Below, piece after piece: positions 45,816-57,599 of a DNA stretch of 64,000 nucleotides; the stretch's first letter is position 1, and each line of letters opens with the position of its first letter. Position numbers and translations under genes: made by a program. Below the pieces are notes generated by a model, which was given only the letters and a program-made list of their open reading frames with translations, had not been told where the DNA came from and ran no database searches. Source of the stretch: Ashinkailepas kermadecensis (Eukaryota; Arthropoda; Thecostraca; Neolepadidae); NCBI GenBank assembly GCA_034440615.1, contig JAOTOM010003997.1, positions 62,001 to 126,000 on the forward strand. Direction: 5' to 3'.

Positions 45816-46160
45816 CAGGGCGGTCGGACGACGAACGTTGGCGGTCAGACGACGAACGTTGGCGGTCAGACGACGAACGTTGGCGGTCGGACGACGAACG
45901 TTGGCGGTCAGACGACGAAAGTTGGTGGTCGGACGACGAACGTTGGCGGTCGGACGACGAACGTTGGCGGTCGGACGACGAACGTTGGCGGTCGGACGAC
46001 GAACGTTGGCGGTCGGACGACGAACGTTGGCGGTCAGACGACGAACGTTGGCGGTCAGACGACGAACGTTGGCGGTCGGACGACGTACGTTGGCGGTCGG
46101 ATGACGGACGTCGTTGTCACCAGTCTTACAGGGTCCGATCACATATTGAGTGCCGTCTAA
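45651..46160 (+). CDS. 169-codon open frame with 7-residue repeat, doubtful
   Basis: The first ~57 residues come from unique sequence and have ordinary composition. The rest is the 21-bp array read as GGRTTNV repeats, and a short unique tail ends in a stop. The other plus frame and the minus strand are also open over the array. No signal peptide, membrane segment or known domain is evident. The translation begins at the first in-frame start-like codon, with nothing to support it. Confidence 0.15.
   Translation: MFCLVNKNTRKVYGLAGNYAISEIYVADARHRIEQMLPCIFFLDGHPIYSINGTVQGGRTTNVGGQTTNVGGQTTNVGGRTTNVGGQTTKVGGRTTNVGGRTTNVGGRTTNVGGRTTNVGGRTTNVGGQTTNVGGQTTNVGGRTTYVGGRMTDVVVTSLTGSDHILSAV
45817..46112. 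repeat. Minisatellite, 21-bp unit (AACGTT-containing)
   Basis: About 14 copies with tag GACGACGAACGTTGGCGGTC. Only a G/A change (GTCGG or GTCAG) and one AAAGTTGGTGG unit distinguish copies. Confidence 0.96.
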
Positions 46161-47679
46161 CTCCAAAGCCATTGTTTAGCTAGTAGGATAGATAGAAGGG
46201 AAGTCGTGGCTTTCGGACAACAAATCATGTTTTCTCTCCGTGAATTGGCTTGGTGCCACCAATGAACTAAAAAGACACATGGTTTGCTCTTCGCGCTTGC
46301 GACATTCAGGAAATTAGCAGAAAACCATTTTCTCTCATATGAGAGAATATTGCTCAAGCTCTTTACTATTCCCGTGCCGTTCCAAATCCCAGGTGATTGT
46401 TGTGATTGTGGACTGTTTTTGATTCGGTGCCAGTCTAATCAAAGCTCGACTAGCCCGGCCGCCGAGCTCTGCTAGACCCCCACCCCTCCCCTATCGACCC
46501 ACCGGGGTGGTCGGCGGGGTACGTTTTCATAGTCGTTAGCAGTGCCTGGAGGCCAGAAAATAACTGCGGGAGAGGATACAGAAACGGTGTTGATCACCTC
46601 CGAGAGAACAGCGTATAAAAGTCATCGGCGCTTCACCCTCTTCACCGAGACAATTCGGTTGTAAGTTGTAACAGTGCTCCCACTGACTGCTCTTCCACAT
46701 GCATAACGTAGCCGCTTGTCCCATGCAGGTGCCAGTTTTCCTATACATATGATAATTCACAAGATCTTGTTAAGATGGTGTTGAATAGGAGACGACCAGG
46801 CCGATTGGGCGTTGCACCAATGGGATCTGACAACCCAATAATCTTCTGTCACAAATCATCGTCTGAAAGAGCACGTCTACAGATCGCCGGCAATAAAGGC
46901 TGTGAGGATCTCGCCGTACGTCGTTCGTCAAACCTGTGATCACTCACTGGACAGTTGAATTGCCTCTTTGCTTCGTTGGGTGTTGGAGGAGTATGTTGGA
47001 CAGCGCGAAACGTGTCTCATTCCGTCCGCTACGGACTGCATAATTCGGATTCATGTGCCATGTTTATGATTCTGCAGCGATTGCATATACCAATCTTCTG
47101 AAGCCGGTTGCAGTCGACACGAGAACTTCGATTAATCCCCACAGTCGTGGCTCTGGCATTCCCTCGTATTTTGTTCATTCACACAGCCGTTTTTTAGAAG
47201 CGATCCGAAACGGTCCGAAACGGATCGAAGCGTTCTATATCCTAGATAACAATCAGCCATTTATTTGCCTATCTCTTATTTCTTGTTCGGATTGCATACA
47301 TTATGTACGCTAAGGTACACCGCTCCATGCTATTGAGATCAGGATTATATATATCAGGTTTTGAACGTACTGCTGTGTGAGACTACAAGTTTCTTCCCAC
47401 CCAAGCAATTTGATATCTACCTTCTGGACCCTCCAGTACTTCCAACATGGTAGTTTGCAACCATTAACTACATTTTGTTGCAAAAGTTGGTCATTCAACT
47501 TGCTAAGTGCCACATAGCTCCTTAGTACTTCATGGATCAACCGAGCCGTGATCCGAATTGGGCAGCTGCGGGCCGGAATTGGACAGCAGCGGGCCGGAAT
47601 TGGACAGCTGCGGGCTGGGACGCGACCGCTGTTTACCGGGAGCGGACCGCCGGGCCACCGTGGGGTCGTAGCGGGTGAG
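46113..47679. other. Unique spacer with a candidate promoter
   Basis: No recognisable coding frame. Includes the TATA-like site at 46614 and C/G-rich sequence upstream at 46470-46520. Confidence 0.35.
46614..46621 (+). promoter_or_regulatory. Candidate TATA box
   Basis: GCGTATAAAAGTC fits the animal STATAAA consensus, with a TCACC-like initiator about 28-30 bases downstream (46642). No recognisable transcript starts here, so it may be chance. Confidence 0.2.
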
Positions 47680-47800
47680 TTACCCGCCGTGGCAGGTGAG
47701 CTGCCGACAGTGGCAGGTGAGCTACCAGGCGTGGCAGGTGAGCTACTGGTCGTGGCAGGTGAGCTGCCGGCCGCGGCAGGCGAGTTACCGGCCGTGCTCG
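47680..47800. repeat. Minisatellite, 24-bp unit
   Basis: About five copies of GTGGCAGGTGAGCT(G/A)CC, reading as VAGELPAV on the plus strand. It runs straight into the 76-bp array. Confidence 0.9.
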
Positions 47801-47804
47801 GTGT

Positions 47805-48190
47805 GGCGAGACACCAGGCGGTGCGCGGACTGCCGGGCATCGTGAGCCGTGTGGCGCCAGTTACCGGCCGTGCCCGGTGCGGCGGGACACCAGGCGGTGC
47901 GCGGACTGCCGGGCACCGTGAGCCGTGTGGCGCCAGTTACCGGCCGTGCCCGGTGCGGCGGGACACCAGGCGGTGCGCGGACTGCCGGGCACCGTGAGCC
48001 GTGTGGCGCCAGTTACCGGCCGTGCTCGGTGTGGCGGGACACCAGGCGGTGCGCGGACTGCCGGGCACCGTGAGCCGTGTGGCGCCAGTTACCGGCCGTG
48101 CCCGGTGCGGCGGGACACCAGGCGGTGCGCGGACTGCCGGGCACCGTGAGCCGTGTGGCGCCAGTTACCGGCCGTGCCCGGTGCGGCGCC
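47805..48190. repeat. Tandem repeat, 76-bp unit, about five copies
   Basis: Tag GAGCCGTGTGGCGCCAGTTA. Copies are near identical apart from CCCGGTGCGG versus CTCGGTGTGG. The ACCGGCCGTG segment is shared with the preceding 24-bp array, so this unit may have grown from it. Confidence 0.95.
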
Positions 48191-48604
48191 CGGCTGGGTT
48201 TTCTAATCTGCCTTATGTGACATGCTGACGGCCAGTCTGAGCGCCTGCAGGAGACATTAGACAGAAGCCTGCTCCTCGATGTCCGTCGATTTGTCTTTGG
48301 CGGCCATTTATGGATTTTGAACGGCCGCCACGCAACGACATACTGCGAGCTGTCTCCTCCCTACCTGGGCGGAATGTTGAGCACAGCCATCGCCTCTAAG
48401 TAGGCCTATCGCGGTGCCGACCCCGGGTCTCCATTCACCCGATGCTGATGCCTGATGCTGGCTGGCGTGCAGGTGCGACTCGTTAGAGTGGACCCCGTTG
48501 TGACGGCACAGTTGGGTTATGTTCGCTGTGATTGATTTCACGCGGCCGACGGTGTAGCAGCAGATGCTGGTCGGCCGGTAGGGGTGACTGATCCGCCACA
48601 GTAG
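48191..48604. other. No gene recognised
   Basis: CpG-rich spacer. Confidence 0.4.
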
Positions 48605-49257
48605 ACACCAGCCGCGTCGGACCGACACGCCACCACAGCACCGGAGCTTCGGACCGACACGCCACCACGGCACCGGAGCGTCAGACCGACACGACATCAC
48701 GGCACCGGAGCGTCAGACCGACACGACATCACGGCACCGGAGCGTCGGACCGACACGACATCACGGCACCGGAGCGTCAGACCGACACGCCACCACGGCA
48801 CCGGAGCGTCGGACCGACACGACATCACGGCACCGGAGCGTCGGACCGACACGACATCACGGCACCGGAGCGTCAGACCGACACGCCACCACGGCACCGG
48901 AGCTTCGGACCGACACGCCACCACGGCACCGGAGCGTCAGACCGACACGACATCACGGCACCGGAGCGTCAGACCGACACGACATCACGGCACCGGAGCG
49001 TCAGACCGACACGGCATCACGGCACCGGAGCGTCGGACCGACACGCCACCACGGCACCGGAGCATCAGACCGACACGACATCACGGCACCGGAGCATCAG
49101 ACCGACACGACATCACGGCACCGGAGCATCAGACCGACACGACATCACGGCACCGGAGCGTCAGACCGACACGACATCACGGCACCGGAGCGTCAGACCG
49201 ACACGACATCACGGCACCGGAGCGTCAGACCGACACGGCATCACGGCACCGGAGCGT
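48605..49257. repeat. Minisatellite, 32-bp unit
   Basis: About 20 copies with tag CGGCACCGGAGCGTCAGACC, with starts at 48732 and 48764. Units end in GACACGACATCA or GACACGCCACCA. Confidence 0.96.
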
Positions 49258-49650
49258 GCCGGGTCCGGACGTCGTCTGGGCTTGGTCCGTGCAGGGTACG
49301 GACGTCGTCTGGGCTTGGTCCGTGCAGGGTACGGACGTCGTCTGGGCTTGGTCCGTGCAGGGTACGGACGTCGTCTGGGCTTGGTCCGTGCAGGGTACGG
49401 ACGTCGTCTGGGCTTGGTCCGTGCAGGGTACGGACGTCGTCTGGGCTTGGTCCGTGCAGGGTACGGACGTCGTCTGGGCTTGGTCCGTGCAGGGTACGGA
49501 CGTCGTCTGGGCTTGGTCCGTGCGGGTCGGACGTGTCTGGGTCGTGCCGGTCCGACGTCGTCTGGGCTTGGTCCGCGGGTCCGGACGTCGCGGCGGGTAC
49601 GGACGTCGTCTGGCTCTGGTTCGTGCAGGTTACGGATGTCGTCTGAGGGG
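49258..49650. repeat. Minisatellite, 33-bp unit
   Basis: About eight near-identical copies with tag TACGGACGTCGTCTGGGCTT, decaying after about 49525. It is fused to the 32-bp array without a spacer. The period is divisible by three (11-residue GPSPDDVRTLH on the minus strand), and all frames are open. Confidence 0.95.
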
Positions 49651-50250
49651 CCAGTCTGGTGTGAATCATGTGTGGGCCCTTTGTGTTGCACGGTGCTTCT
49701 TTGTGCAGCGCTTGTGTTTGATTAGTTAACACTCATGAGACGTTTACCACATACCTTTGGACCAACACCTTCATGGGTAACATATGACCGAATAAAGTAT
49801 CGCAACGTGCTACACTGCCTGTGCTGACGTCGGAAATCCAATACGATTCGTGGAATCAACGTTCAGGGCAGTGATGAAATTCTGCCCGGCTGCGGTGTCT
49901 GGGCAAATGATTGATGAAACCTGCTTCACTATGAAAATTGATGGGAGTTATGCCAATTTATCAATGTGGCGTATGGCAAATATGTCTGAGATAAATGCGC
50001 CTATCGGGCGGGAGCGCTTTCAAATGGTTTCAAGTATCTGATTTTATGCGCGTTCACGTATTCTTCAGATTAAAAACCGTACTATTTGGGTATAAAACAG
50101 CAGGACCACCTCTAACATACTAACTGCAGCGGCTTTGATGCTGTCCTTTCCCTCAGCCAAATTGTCGACATTCAGTCAGGCAGAACTTTGTTGACTGGTG
50201 AGCCAATGGAAGTTAGAATGGGTCGCCTTCTACCACGTTACCCTTTAAGA
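49651..50250. other. No gene recognised
   Basis: An open frame at 49850-50041 and a TATA-like TATAAAA at 50091 were considered and not accepted as features. Confidence 0.35.
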
Positions 50251-50291
50251 TAGCATACACACACACCACACACACACGCTCACACACACAC

Positions 50292-50331
<40 letters not shown>
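50251..50331. repeat. (CA)n then (TA)n microsatellite
   Basis: CACACA to about 50292, then TA repeats to 50330. Confidence 0.96.
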
Positions 50332-50509
50332 TTTGCGCATACTTTGACCAACCCATAATTGTCAGAACGGTATGGCTGGTCAACGAGTGTTTCTGCTGGG
50401 AACCAAAACCAACACGTACCAGCGTCTTACCCTGACTGATCTGCAAACTTGGTGGTTCGATGTTAGGTAAGTTTTTTGTAAGTTTGGTTTTGTGTATCTG
50501 ATGTGTCTC

Positions 50510-51085
50510 CAAGTCTGGCTTGGCGTCTGGCGGGTCTGCAAGTCTGATTCGATGTCTAGCGGATCTATAAGTCCAGATGAGTGTGACTGATTGGTCTGTT
50601 AGCCCGGTTTGGTGAGTCTGGCGGGTCTGTCGGTCTGGCGGGTCTGTCGGTCTGGCGTGATGTCTGATGGATATGTAAGTTTGGTTTGGTGCATCTGGTG
50701 GTTTGTCTGGTTTGGTGTGTGTGGTGGGTCTGTAGGTCTAGTATGTTGTGTCTGGCGGGTTTGTAGGTCTGGTGTGATGCGTCTGGCGGGTCTGTGTGTC
50801 TGGTGGGTCTGTAGGTCTGGTGTGATATGTCTGGTGTGTCTGTAGGTCTGGTGTGGTGTGTCTGGGGGTCCGTAAGTCTGGTTTGATGGCTATCGAGCCA
50901 GTAAGTCTGGTTTAATGTTTGACGGGTCAGTAAGTTCGGTTTGATGTTTATCGGATCGATAAGTTTGGTTTGATGTCCGACGGGTCTGTAAGTTTGGTTT
51001 GATGTCTCTCGGGTCAGTAAGTCGGTTTGATGTCTGACGGGTCAGTAAGTCGGTTTGATGTCTGACGGGTCAGTAAGTCCGTTTT
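50510..51085. repeat. Degenerate minisatellite, about 28-30-bp unit
   Basis: Units such as GTCTGGCGGGTCTGTAGG and AAGTCTGGTTTGATGTCTG, drifting gradually from the first form to a GACGGGTCAGTAAGTCGG form toward the right. Confidence 0.88.
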
Positions 51086-53462
51086 GGTGTGTTCTATCGC
51101 CGTGAGACAGGTCAGTGATAACTGTGCTCGGAACCTCGGGTCTGCCTCGTTAGTGGCGTGTTACACCATCACGCTGCTGTTTTCCCAGTCACTGACTGTC
51201 GGCGCCGAGCGTCCTCCCAAATGGGACACTATCTGCTCTCGGATCGCCATAAGCGACGCCGACCTTGCCTGCCGGCGCGCGCCCATTTCTCATTCGTCTC
51301 GACACGGCTCGCATATTGCTCACCCACGTCCACGTCCGCCGTCCACGTCCGCCGTCGCCGTCACCGCCACCCTCGGCGGTCAAGCCGCGTCGGCGACGGC
51401 GCCGGCCGTGATATTTGATAAACAATCTGCTCACGCCGTGATATACGGCGCCAGCCACATGCCGCACCTTCGGATCCACCTGCACGCGGCCGGGTGGCCT
51501 GGACGGATGGCAACACTTAATCTCCGTTAACATGTTAACCGCGGGGCCAGTTCACGTGTTGCAAAGTTGAGCGTGCGATCAGTAATACTAATCAGTAATT
51601 ATCAGTAAAATCAGTAAAATCAGTAAAATCAGTAATGGCATGCACCGACACTACCGAGGGAACCGGGGCCCCTTCGCTACGTTGGCAAGTTAGGTCAACA
51701 CGTTGAACAATATCGGCTTCAGGAGGTTGATCCCGATCGACCGATAACCGCCGGGTTTGTGATCATGTTGACTATCGGTTGGGACTCTGGAGGTTTGCAG
51801 TGTTGTCTACTCTCCCCCAGCCCCTTCTCCAAAGACGTCTAACGTCAGGCTTATAACGTACATCTGTATCCAAGATGCATTGTGGAATTCCAAAGTCTAG
51901 GGAGAGGTCTCCGTTACTGCTCTGGACATTGTATTGTGGGTCTTCCATGGATCAATCATTGTAAAATTAGAAGGTGAATTTCCGCTGCAATGTACGCCAC
52001 ATGGTACAGCTTGAGCGCAGCCCAGTATGCTCAAATACGCAACACTAATGCATGTAAAGCTGAATGAATAGGGTCATCACTAGAGATGATACGTTTTTAG
52101 ACCGAGGACCAGCCCGGCAATTTGAAAAAAAGGCCGGCGATCCTTTACTGGTCCTGGTCAGGATAGGCCAGTCAATTTCCGGTGATATTTGATAAACATG
52201 CTGTCTTGCTGTCTGTCTGATTGTTTGGATAGGCGGGTTAACATACCGAACTGAAGAATGCTAATATGTGTGCATCGCGCGTGCTATACAGGTATGTATA
52301 TTTTAATGTTGCATGGTATTTTTTAACTTATGTTGTGAAATACTGAGTTACTACTAATATGTAAAAAGGTAGTAGGTATGGGATATGGAGTATGAATGAC
52401 ACCAGTTACACCTGTAACTAACAACTGCATAGGTATTTCGACAAACTCGGCACACCAACAAGTTACCAAATCATTGATCCGAGGTTGTGCTGAACATGTA
52501 TATCAATACAAGAAACATCCCTGAGTGAATCCCGAAGCAAACGTAAAATACCGTCTACCAAAAATGACACAGCTTATTTTCACGGGAGACTTTCGGACAA
52601 TTTAAAGGAGCTGTGATATTTTTTTCACTTTAAAACCTTCCTAAAAGCCTGCTAAATTTGTTCGAAAACATTGTTGCATGCATTAGATATGCCAATTAGG
52701 GAGAGGAGGACACATGTGCATGAGCATACAGGCCGGACATTCACGCCACCCTCGGCTTGTCAGGCACCGTCCGTCGTCCGCCTAATTCATAAATGTTATT
52801 ATGCTATTATTAATGCACATCATCATAGATATGAATATAAGTAATTTATTTACTTTCTATTATCATTTTCAACTGACCTTATTGTTGTATAATTAAGTAT
52901 TAATTATTCATACTTAATACAAGCTCGTGATCACCAATCACAGGAACATTTAGGCGGGACGTCAGCGGTATGTTTCAAATATTGTAACATGACTGTATAG
53001 CATAGGCTTGCCATGGACTCCTAAAACAACTCGTATGCGAGGGACATAGTAAGCAGGTCTAGGAGAACACATCATCATTTATCGAAGGCAAATGCTATCA
53101 GGTACTTTTTAACTTTGGGAATATCTCAATCCACAACCCATGGCATTCTCAAGACGTTGGGGACCAGGTGAAATGTCGATATCTGTCGGAGGGCAACGGC
53201 TGTCGGCCATCGCTCCAAAATGGATGCAAGAAGGGAAGAGCACTGATAGGTAACGGCCGCTACCATAAACAATGGCGTCTCCTTTCGGCTTTTGGTCACA
53301 CGCTTCGGTATCAGCAAGTCGTAAGCCGATATCTTGAAGAAGGAAGGACTCACATTCAGAAAGAGATGCAAAGCACCCCAAATCACGGCTGAGCAACAGT
53401 AAATCCAATAATGATGGAATCGTGGCCTTTCATGTGGTGAATTTCGAGCAAACCAGAAATTG
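51086..53462. other. Spacer; no gene recognised
   Basis: 51180-51520 is CpG-dense. 51590-51640 has five copies of a 10-bp ATCAGTAAA(A) unit. A possible DNA-transposon end lies at 52080. 53168-53392 may hold the transposase N-terminal relic. Otherwise nothing is recognisable. Confidence 0.4.
52080..52180. mobile_element. Possible hAT/MITE terminus
   Basis: CTAGAGATGATACG followed by AGACCGAGGACCAGCCCGGC resembles 31237 onward (CTAGAGGTGG, then GGGACCGAAGACCAGGACCG). Animal hAT-type MITEs often begin with TAGAGATGGGC-like ends followed by CCGG-rich sequence. No partner terminus was found for either copy. Confidence 0.25.
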
Positions 53463-54125
53463 AACCGTCATTATGGATGATTAAGCGTATTTCACATTTT
53501 CTGGAAGTGAGATGAATGCCCGAAAACAGAGGATTTTATATCGGTCATGGAGCCATGAAGTCATAACGTCAAAGTGCTAAGCGTTAATAAAAGTCACACG
53601 GGCCCATCTGGATTAATCCTGTAAAGGGAATATACCATAAGACGAGGTAAACGAACCTCAAACCACCTAATCCATGACATACCTGAGTTCTATAGAAGGT
53701 ATCTACCCGATTGTGTTACCATGTACAATCTCTTCAGCATCTGGTCCTAACGGAGAAGTACCAGATTATGTGAGATGCCGTCCCATCGGGAAGCTCCCAA
53801 GACAGACAATGGTATGGATAGCGATCTCTCCAAAGGGGATGTCCAAGCCTGTTATGATCCCAAGCCGCGCCAACGTTGGTCTGATATCTACCATGACAGG
53901 GTTCGCAGGCAAGTGTTTTCGCCCTTTATTAATCGCATGTCTCATGATATGTATTCGGTTTTATATTCATTTTGGCCGGACCTGGATGCCGCCCACTATG
54001 CTCGTGACACCCTAAGTTCTTTAAACTGCTGGAGTACCATTCATAAACCGCTATCGTAACCCTCAGAATGTTCCTCAACTTCGATAGATTGAAAGCTTTT
54101 GGGGAATCTTAAAGCAAGAAGTTTA
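53463..54125 (+). pseudogene. Tc1/mariner-type transposase relic
   Basis: Transposases of this group cut and paste through a DDE/D triad. Seen in order: VIMDD (53470-53481), then an in-frame TAA at 53482-53484 where relatives have Glu, then AYFTFSGSEM; WIAISPKGMSKP and PSRANVG (frame 1, to about 53880); FWPDLDAAHYARDT (shifted frame, second Asp at 53979-53981); then back in the first frame, NVPQLR, TAG at 54085-54087, and IESFWGILKQEVY (Glu at 54091-54093). So there are at least two frameshifts and two stops, and it cannot be active. The N-terminal DNA-binding half is not recognisable, although 53168-53460 may contain its remains. No inverted repeats were located. Confidence 0.85.
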
Positions 54126-54190
54126 ACGAGGAGGGTGTGACACAGCTCCCGGGGTCCAATTGAATCATCTATATCTTTATATGACTATGT

Positions 54191-54197
54191 ATATAGG

Positions 54198-54273
<76 letters not shown>

Positions 54274-54281
54274 GATATATA
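54191..54281. repeat. (TA)n microsatellite
   Basis: TATATA run just downstream of the transposase relic. Confidence 0.96.
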
Positions 54282-54945
54282 GGGAGCTAAAGATAAACAT
54301 AAGCTGGCGACCGTCAGCCGGTGATCTACACCTGGTTCACTGAAGCGTATCGAATAGCCAATCAGATGCTTTAGTTTTGCATCTAATTTCGACGTTTGAA
54401 GTATAAAGAGACCGTGGAGATATTGATGCCACAATTTTGTCCAACCAATTAGTGGACACTTGTTAGTGTCTTCAGATTCATGCAACATAACCCATTCAGC
54501 CATGTTTTTCTTACATCAGAATGCAGGATAAGTCATTGGTCGCCAGTGATTGGTATGTGAACGATTTCCAGCACGCCTGCGCCACGGTCGTGTTCGTACT
54601 AATGTGCATGGGCGCCACAATACCTCTGAGTAACACATGTGAGTGCAGCATATTTCGACCACCACTCCACCGCTCAGCTCTTGAGCCAGTCGCTCATCGC
54701 TGCAGATGCGGACACGATGACTATATATTAAAGCCCCGCGACGCCCTCGACTGCGAGCACCGACTGGAGAACGCTCGAAACTCGTCCAGCCAGCAGTTTT
54801 CAGGACATCGACTCCTTGAGACTGAGAGCCGCCGGGCCTTTTCACAGCGCTTACTGAATACCGGAAACGCGATGGAAATTTGCGACGCGCGCAGATGTAG
54901 CGACAGCCTCCTGTGTGCTGTGTCGTTCAGTGAAGCTATAAAAAT
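54282..54945. other. No gene recognised
   Basis: An open plus-strand frame (54521-55057, 178 codons) has a non-repetitive Cys/Arg/Leu-rich body and then runs into the (TA)n tract. Two opposite-strand frames overlap it. No family recognised. Confidence 0.35.
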
Positions 54946-54946
54946 A

Positions 54947-54950
<4 letters not shown>

Positions 54951-55012
<62 letters not shown>
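54951..55012. repeat. (TA)n microsatellite
   Basis: Pure TA repeat. Confidence 0.96.
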
Positions 55013-55013
<1 letters not shown>

Positions 55014-57599
55014 GAAGTGGAATCAGGTCCAATAACGCTAGATTGTACACCGTCTAGTCCTTTCAGACCACTGGGTTGACTACCCAATGTCATGTCGTTC
55101 GAAGGTATGGGCAGGCTATATTGGCTTGCCAATGGGGTTTCCCCTGTGTCTCTAGTATACATATTTCGGAAGCTGACTTTCAAGCCTAAATCTGACCCCA
55201 CCCCACCAGACCTACCCTGCCCTGGTCCCTTTTTACTATGATCAATACGTGTATAAATGCATTCGCTTAAATATTAGTTCTTGGGAAGCAATGCCGAAAT
55301 ATAACAAGCTCCACTTCCTCAAGCCATTTCCAGGGATGTATGTAAAGACCGTATGTTAACATAATATGACATGTGGTAGCTGCATTATCGGTCAAAATAC
55401 GAATTTGAGATATATTTGGGACTCTCCATAATCAGGGCTTTAGCGGTACCAGGTGATCAGTGAGATATGTTTGGGAATCTTCATAATCAGGGCTCTCTAG
55501 CGGTAGTGGGTGGCCAGTGAGAACAGTGGGTGATCAGTGACGATGGTGGACGATCAGTAACCGTGACGACCGGTCGCTGCTGTACCGCATGCTGCAGGTA
55601 CATGTGTGATGTGTGATAATGGTGTCACGTGATCCGGAACGGACGCCGATCGAGCGCGGTGTGGACAACTTTTTCAGTTAGCCATGAGCCCAGCATAGCA
55701 ACTGGTCAACTGGCAATAAATTGCTGATCCATTTGCATTTGACAGCAGCGTTGATTTATTGACACCAAGTAACGCCACTAAATCACAACACTAAAAATTA
55801 CTATATAGGTGCGGCAGGCAAGGAGAGCCCCCGAGTGTTCTGCGCGCGGGGCTGCTCGGAACGGAATTGTTGCAGGTGCTTGACCTGCCGATAGCTGTGA
55901 CGGTCTCACTAAGCCTCACTAAACTCACTGCATCACGTTTGGCACATCGTTTGCCCTGTTAGTGCACTATATACATGCACGGGAACACGAGTGCACCACA
56001 CCGCCCTTGGTAGGAACGTTGTCAAGCTCTATACATGGTGTGCTTCAGCGGCGGTGTAGTTTGCCTTGGGGCGCAAATCCAGAAACATGTGCACCTGATG
56101 TAATGTGAGTTTGAAGTGAAGATGTGTAGGAACGCAATGTTGTGGTGCCCGGAACGTTTTCCGTGTGGTTTCCGTGTGGTTTCCGTGAGCCAAGTGTTCA
56201 GTTTTCGACACGGTTGGCCCGACCACTGCTGGCCGATAGATCCATCGGCCACCGCAGTATTGAAAACCTGGATCGGCGATCTCTCATCCACCCGGGAAGG
56301 TCTGTTTCAGCTGCGTTTCTGGCAACAAGAGAGCACACATAGCTGTAGTCACTCCAGCATGCACGGCTTGTGGATGCCTATCGGAAGTGCATGCGGACGC
56401 TGTTTTTTTCCAGGGGTGTATCATGTGACACGCGGTGTACGCTGCACCTGCAGACAGTCGAGGCCGGCCCTTGGCGCTGCAGCCTTCACCTATGTGGTCT
56501 GCTGACCGCGTGTACACACTGCCCGCCGCTCGTCACCACCTATGTGGTCTGCTGACCGCGTGTACACGGTCTGGTGACCCGCCGCTCGTCACCAGACCGT
56601 GGGCGGGCCCTGGCACAGCCTGACCGGGGCGGCAGGGCGTCAGTTAACCTGACAGACATGTGCATCAGAGTGCCTCCATACCAGTCCTCCACCTCTCTCA
56701 CCTCATCCTATCCCACACCCCACACAAAGTCCTACAAACCGGCAGGCGGCGATATAGGTGATACAGTTTACATCGCCGCGCCCTGTCAGCTGGTGCCTGG
56801 CGGATGTACTTTGTAGACCTTTGGTCGCGTCTAGTGCGGGCTATCAAAATCAACTCGCATCGTGCATACTCTCGACCTAATGAACACCGCTTTTCTTCAG
56901 CTCGGGAAGCACCTCTTCAGGCTTCACAGGGGTGGCATAAATACTACACTCGGACCACGAATACGCAATACCCACAGTCGAGCATACAACGCACACCGCG
57001 AACACGTTACACCCACATTGCGAACACACTACACCCACACTACACCCAGACTACACCGACACTACGAGCAGACCGCACACACACCACAAAACACTAACTA
57101 CACTCACACCTCAGAAGCTTCCGACATTACCACCTGGTAGCAGGCTAGGTAGTCACTCATCAATAACAACATTGCGCCGTAGAAAGCCTAAGGTTCATCT
57201 TCGGCATCATTTCCATCTGGATTCGTGCCCTTCCATACAAGGTCTTCATGTGCAGAAAATCACCAGCAAATTCCCGTTGCAAACAGATTGATGTTGCTAA
57301 GAAAAACAAACTGTTGATATCAATCTACATAATGTAAATGTTGGGAATATTAGTGTTTGTGAGGAGCCGACCCCGGTGTCGCATCTGCAGTGGCTACATT
57401 ATTGCATTGTTCGCCCATTAACGCCATAGGATTAAAAGTAAACTTGCTCAGAGTTTTGGAGGTTGAGTCTCTGTTGCCGCCCTTCTCGGCCTCCCATGTT
57501 CCCATGTCACTGAGCGGTAGCCGTCACCTCAGAAGCCCGGCTGAGACGTCAGTCGATGTGTCTGGCGGCGTCTGCTTGACGACCAACACCGTGGTGAAC
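55013..57599. other. No gene recognised
   Basis: Mostly unique. A small duplication at 56491-56585 repeats CACCTATGTGGTCTGCTGAC. 55430-55560 has weak repeats of GATCAGTGA and TAATCAGGGCT. Confidence 0.4.

Noticed and set aside
49850..50041. 63-codon frame with IDETCFTM, resembling the MDDE-YF motif of Tc1/mariner transposases
   Set aside because: Only one short motif fits, and neither the FWPD nor the IE-FW neighbourhood follows downstream.
54521..55057. 178-codon gene
   Set aside because: Its last quarter is the (TA)n tract, opposite-strand frames of similar length overlap, and no domain is recognised.
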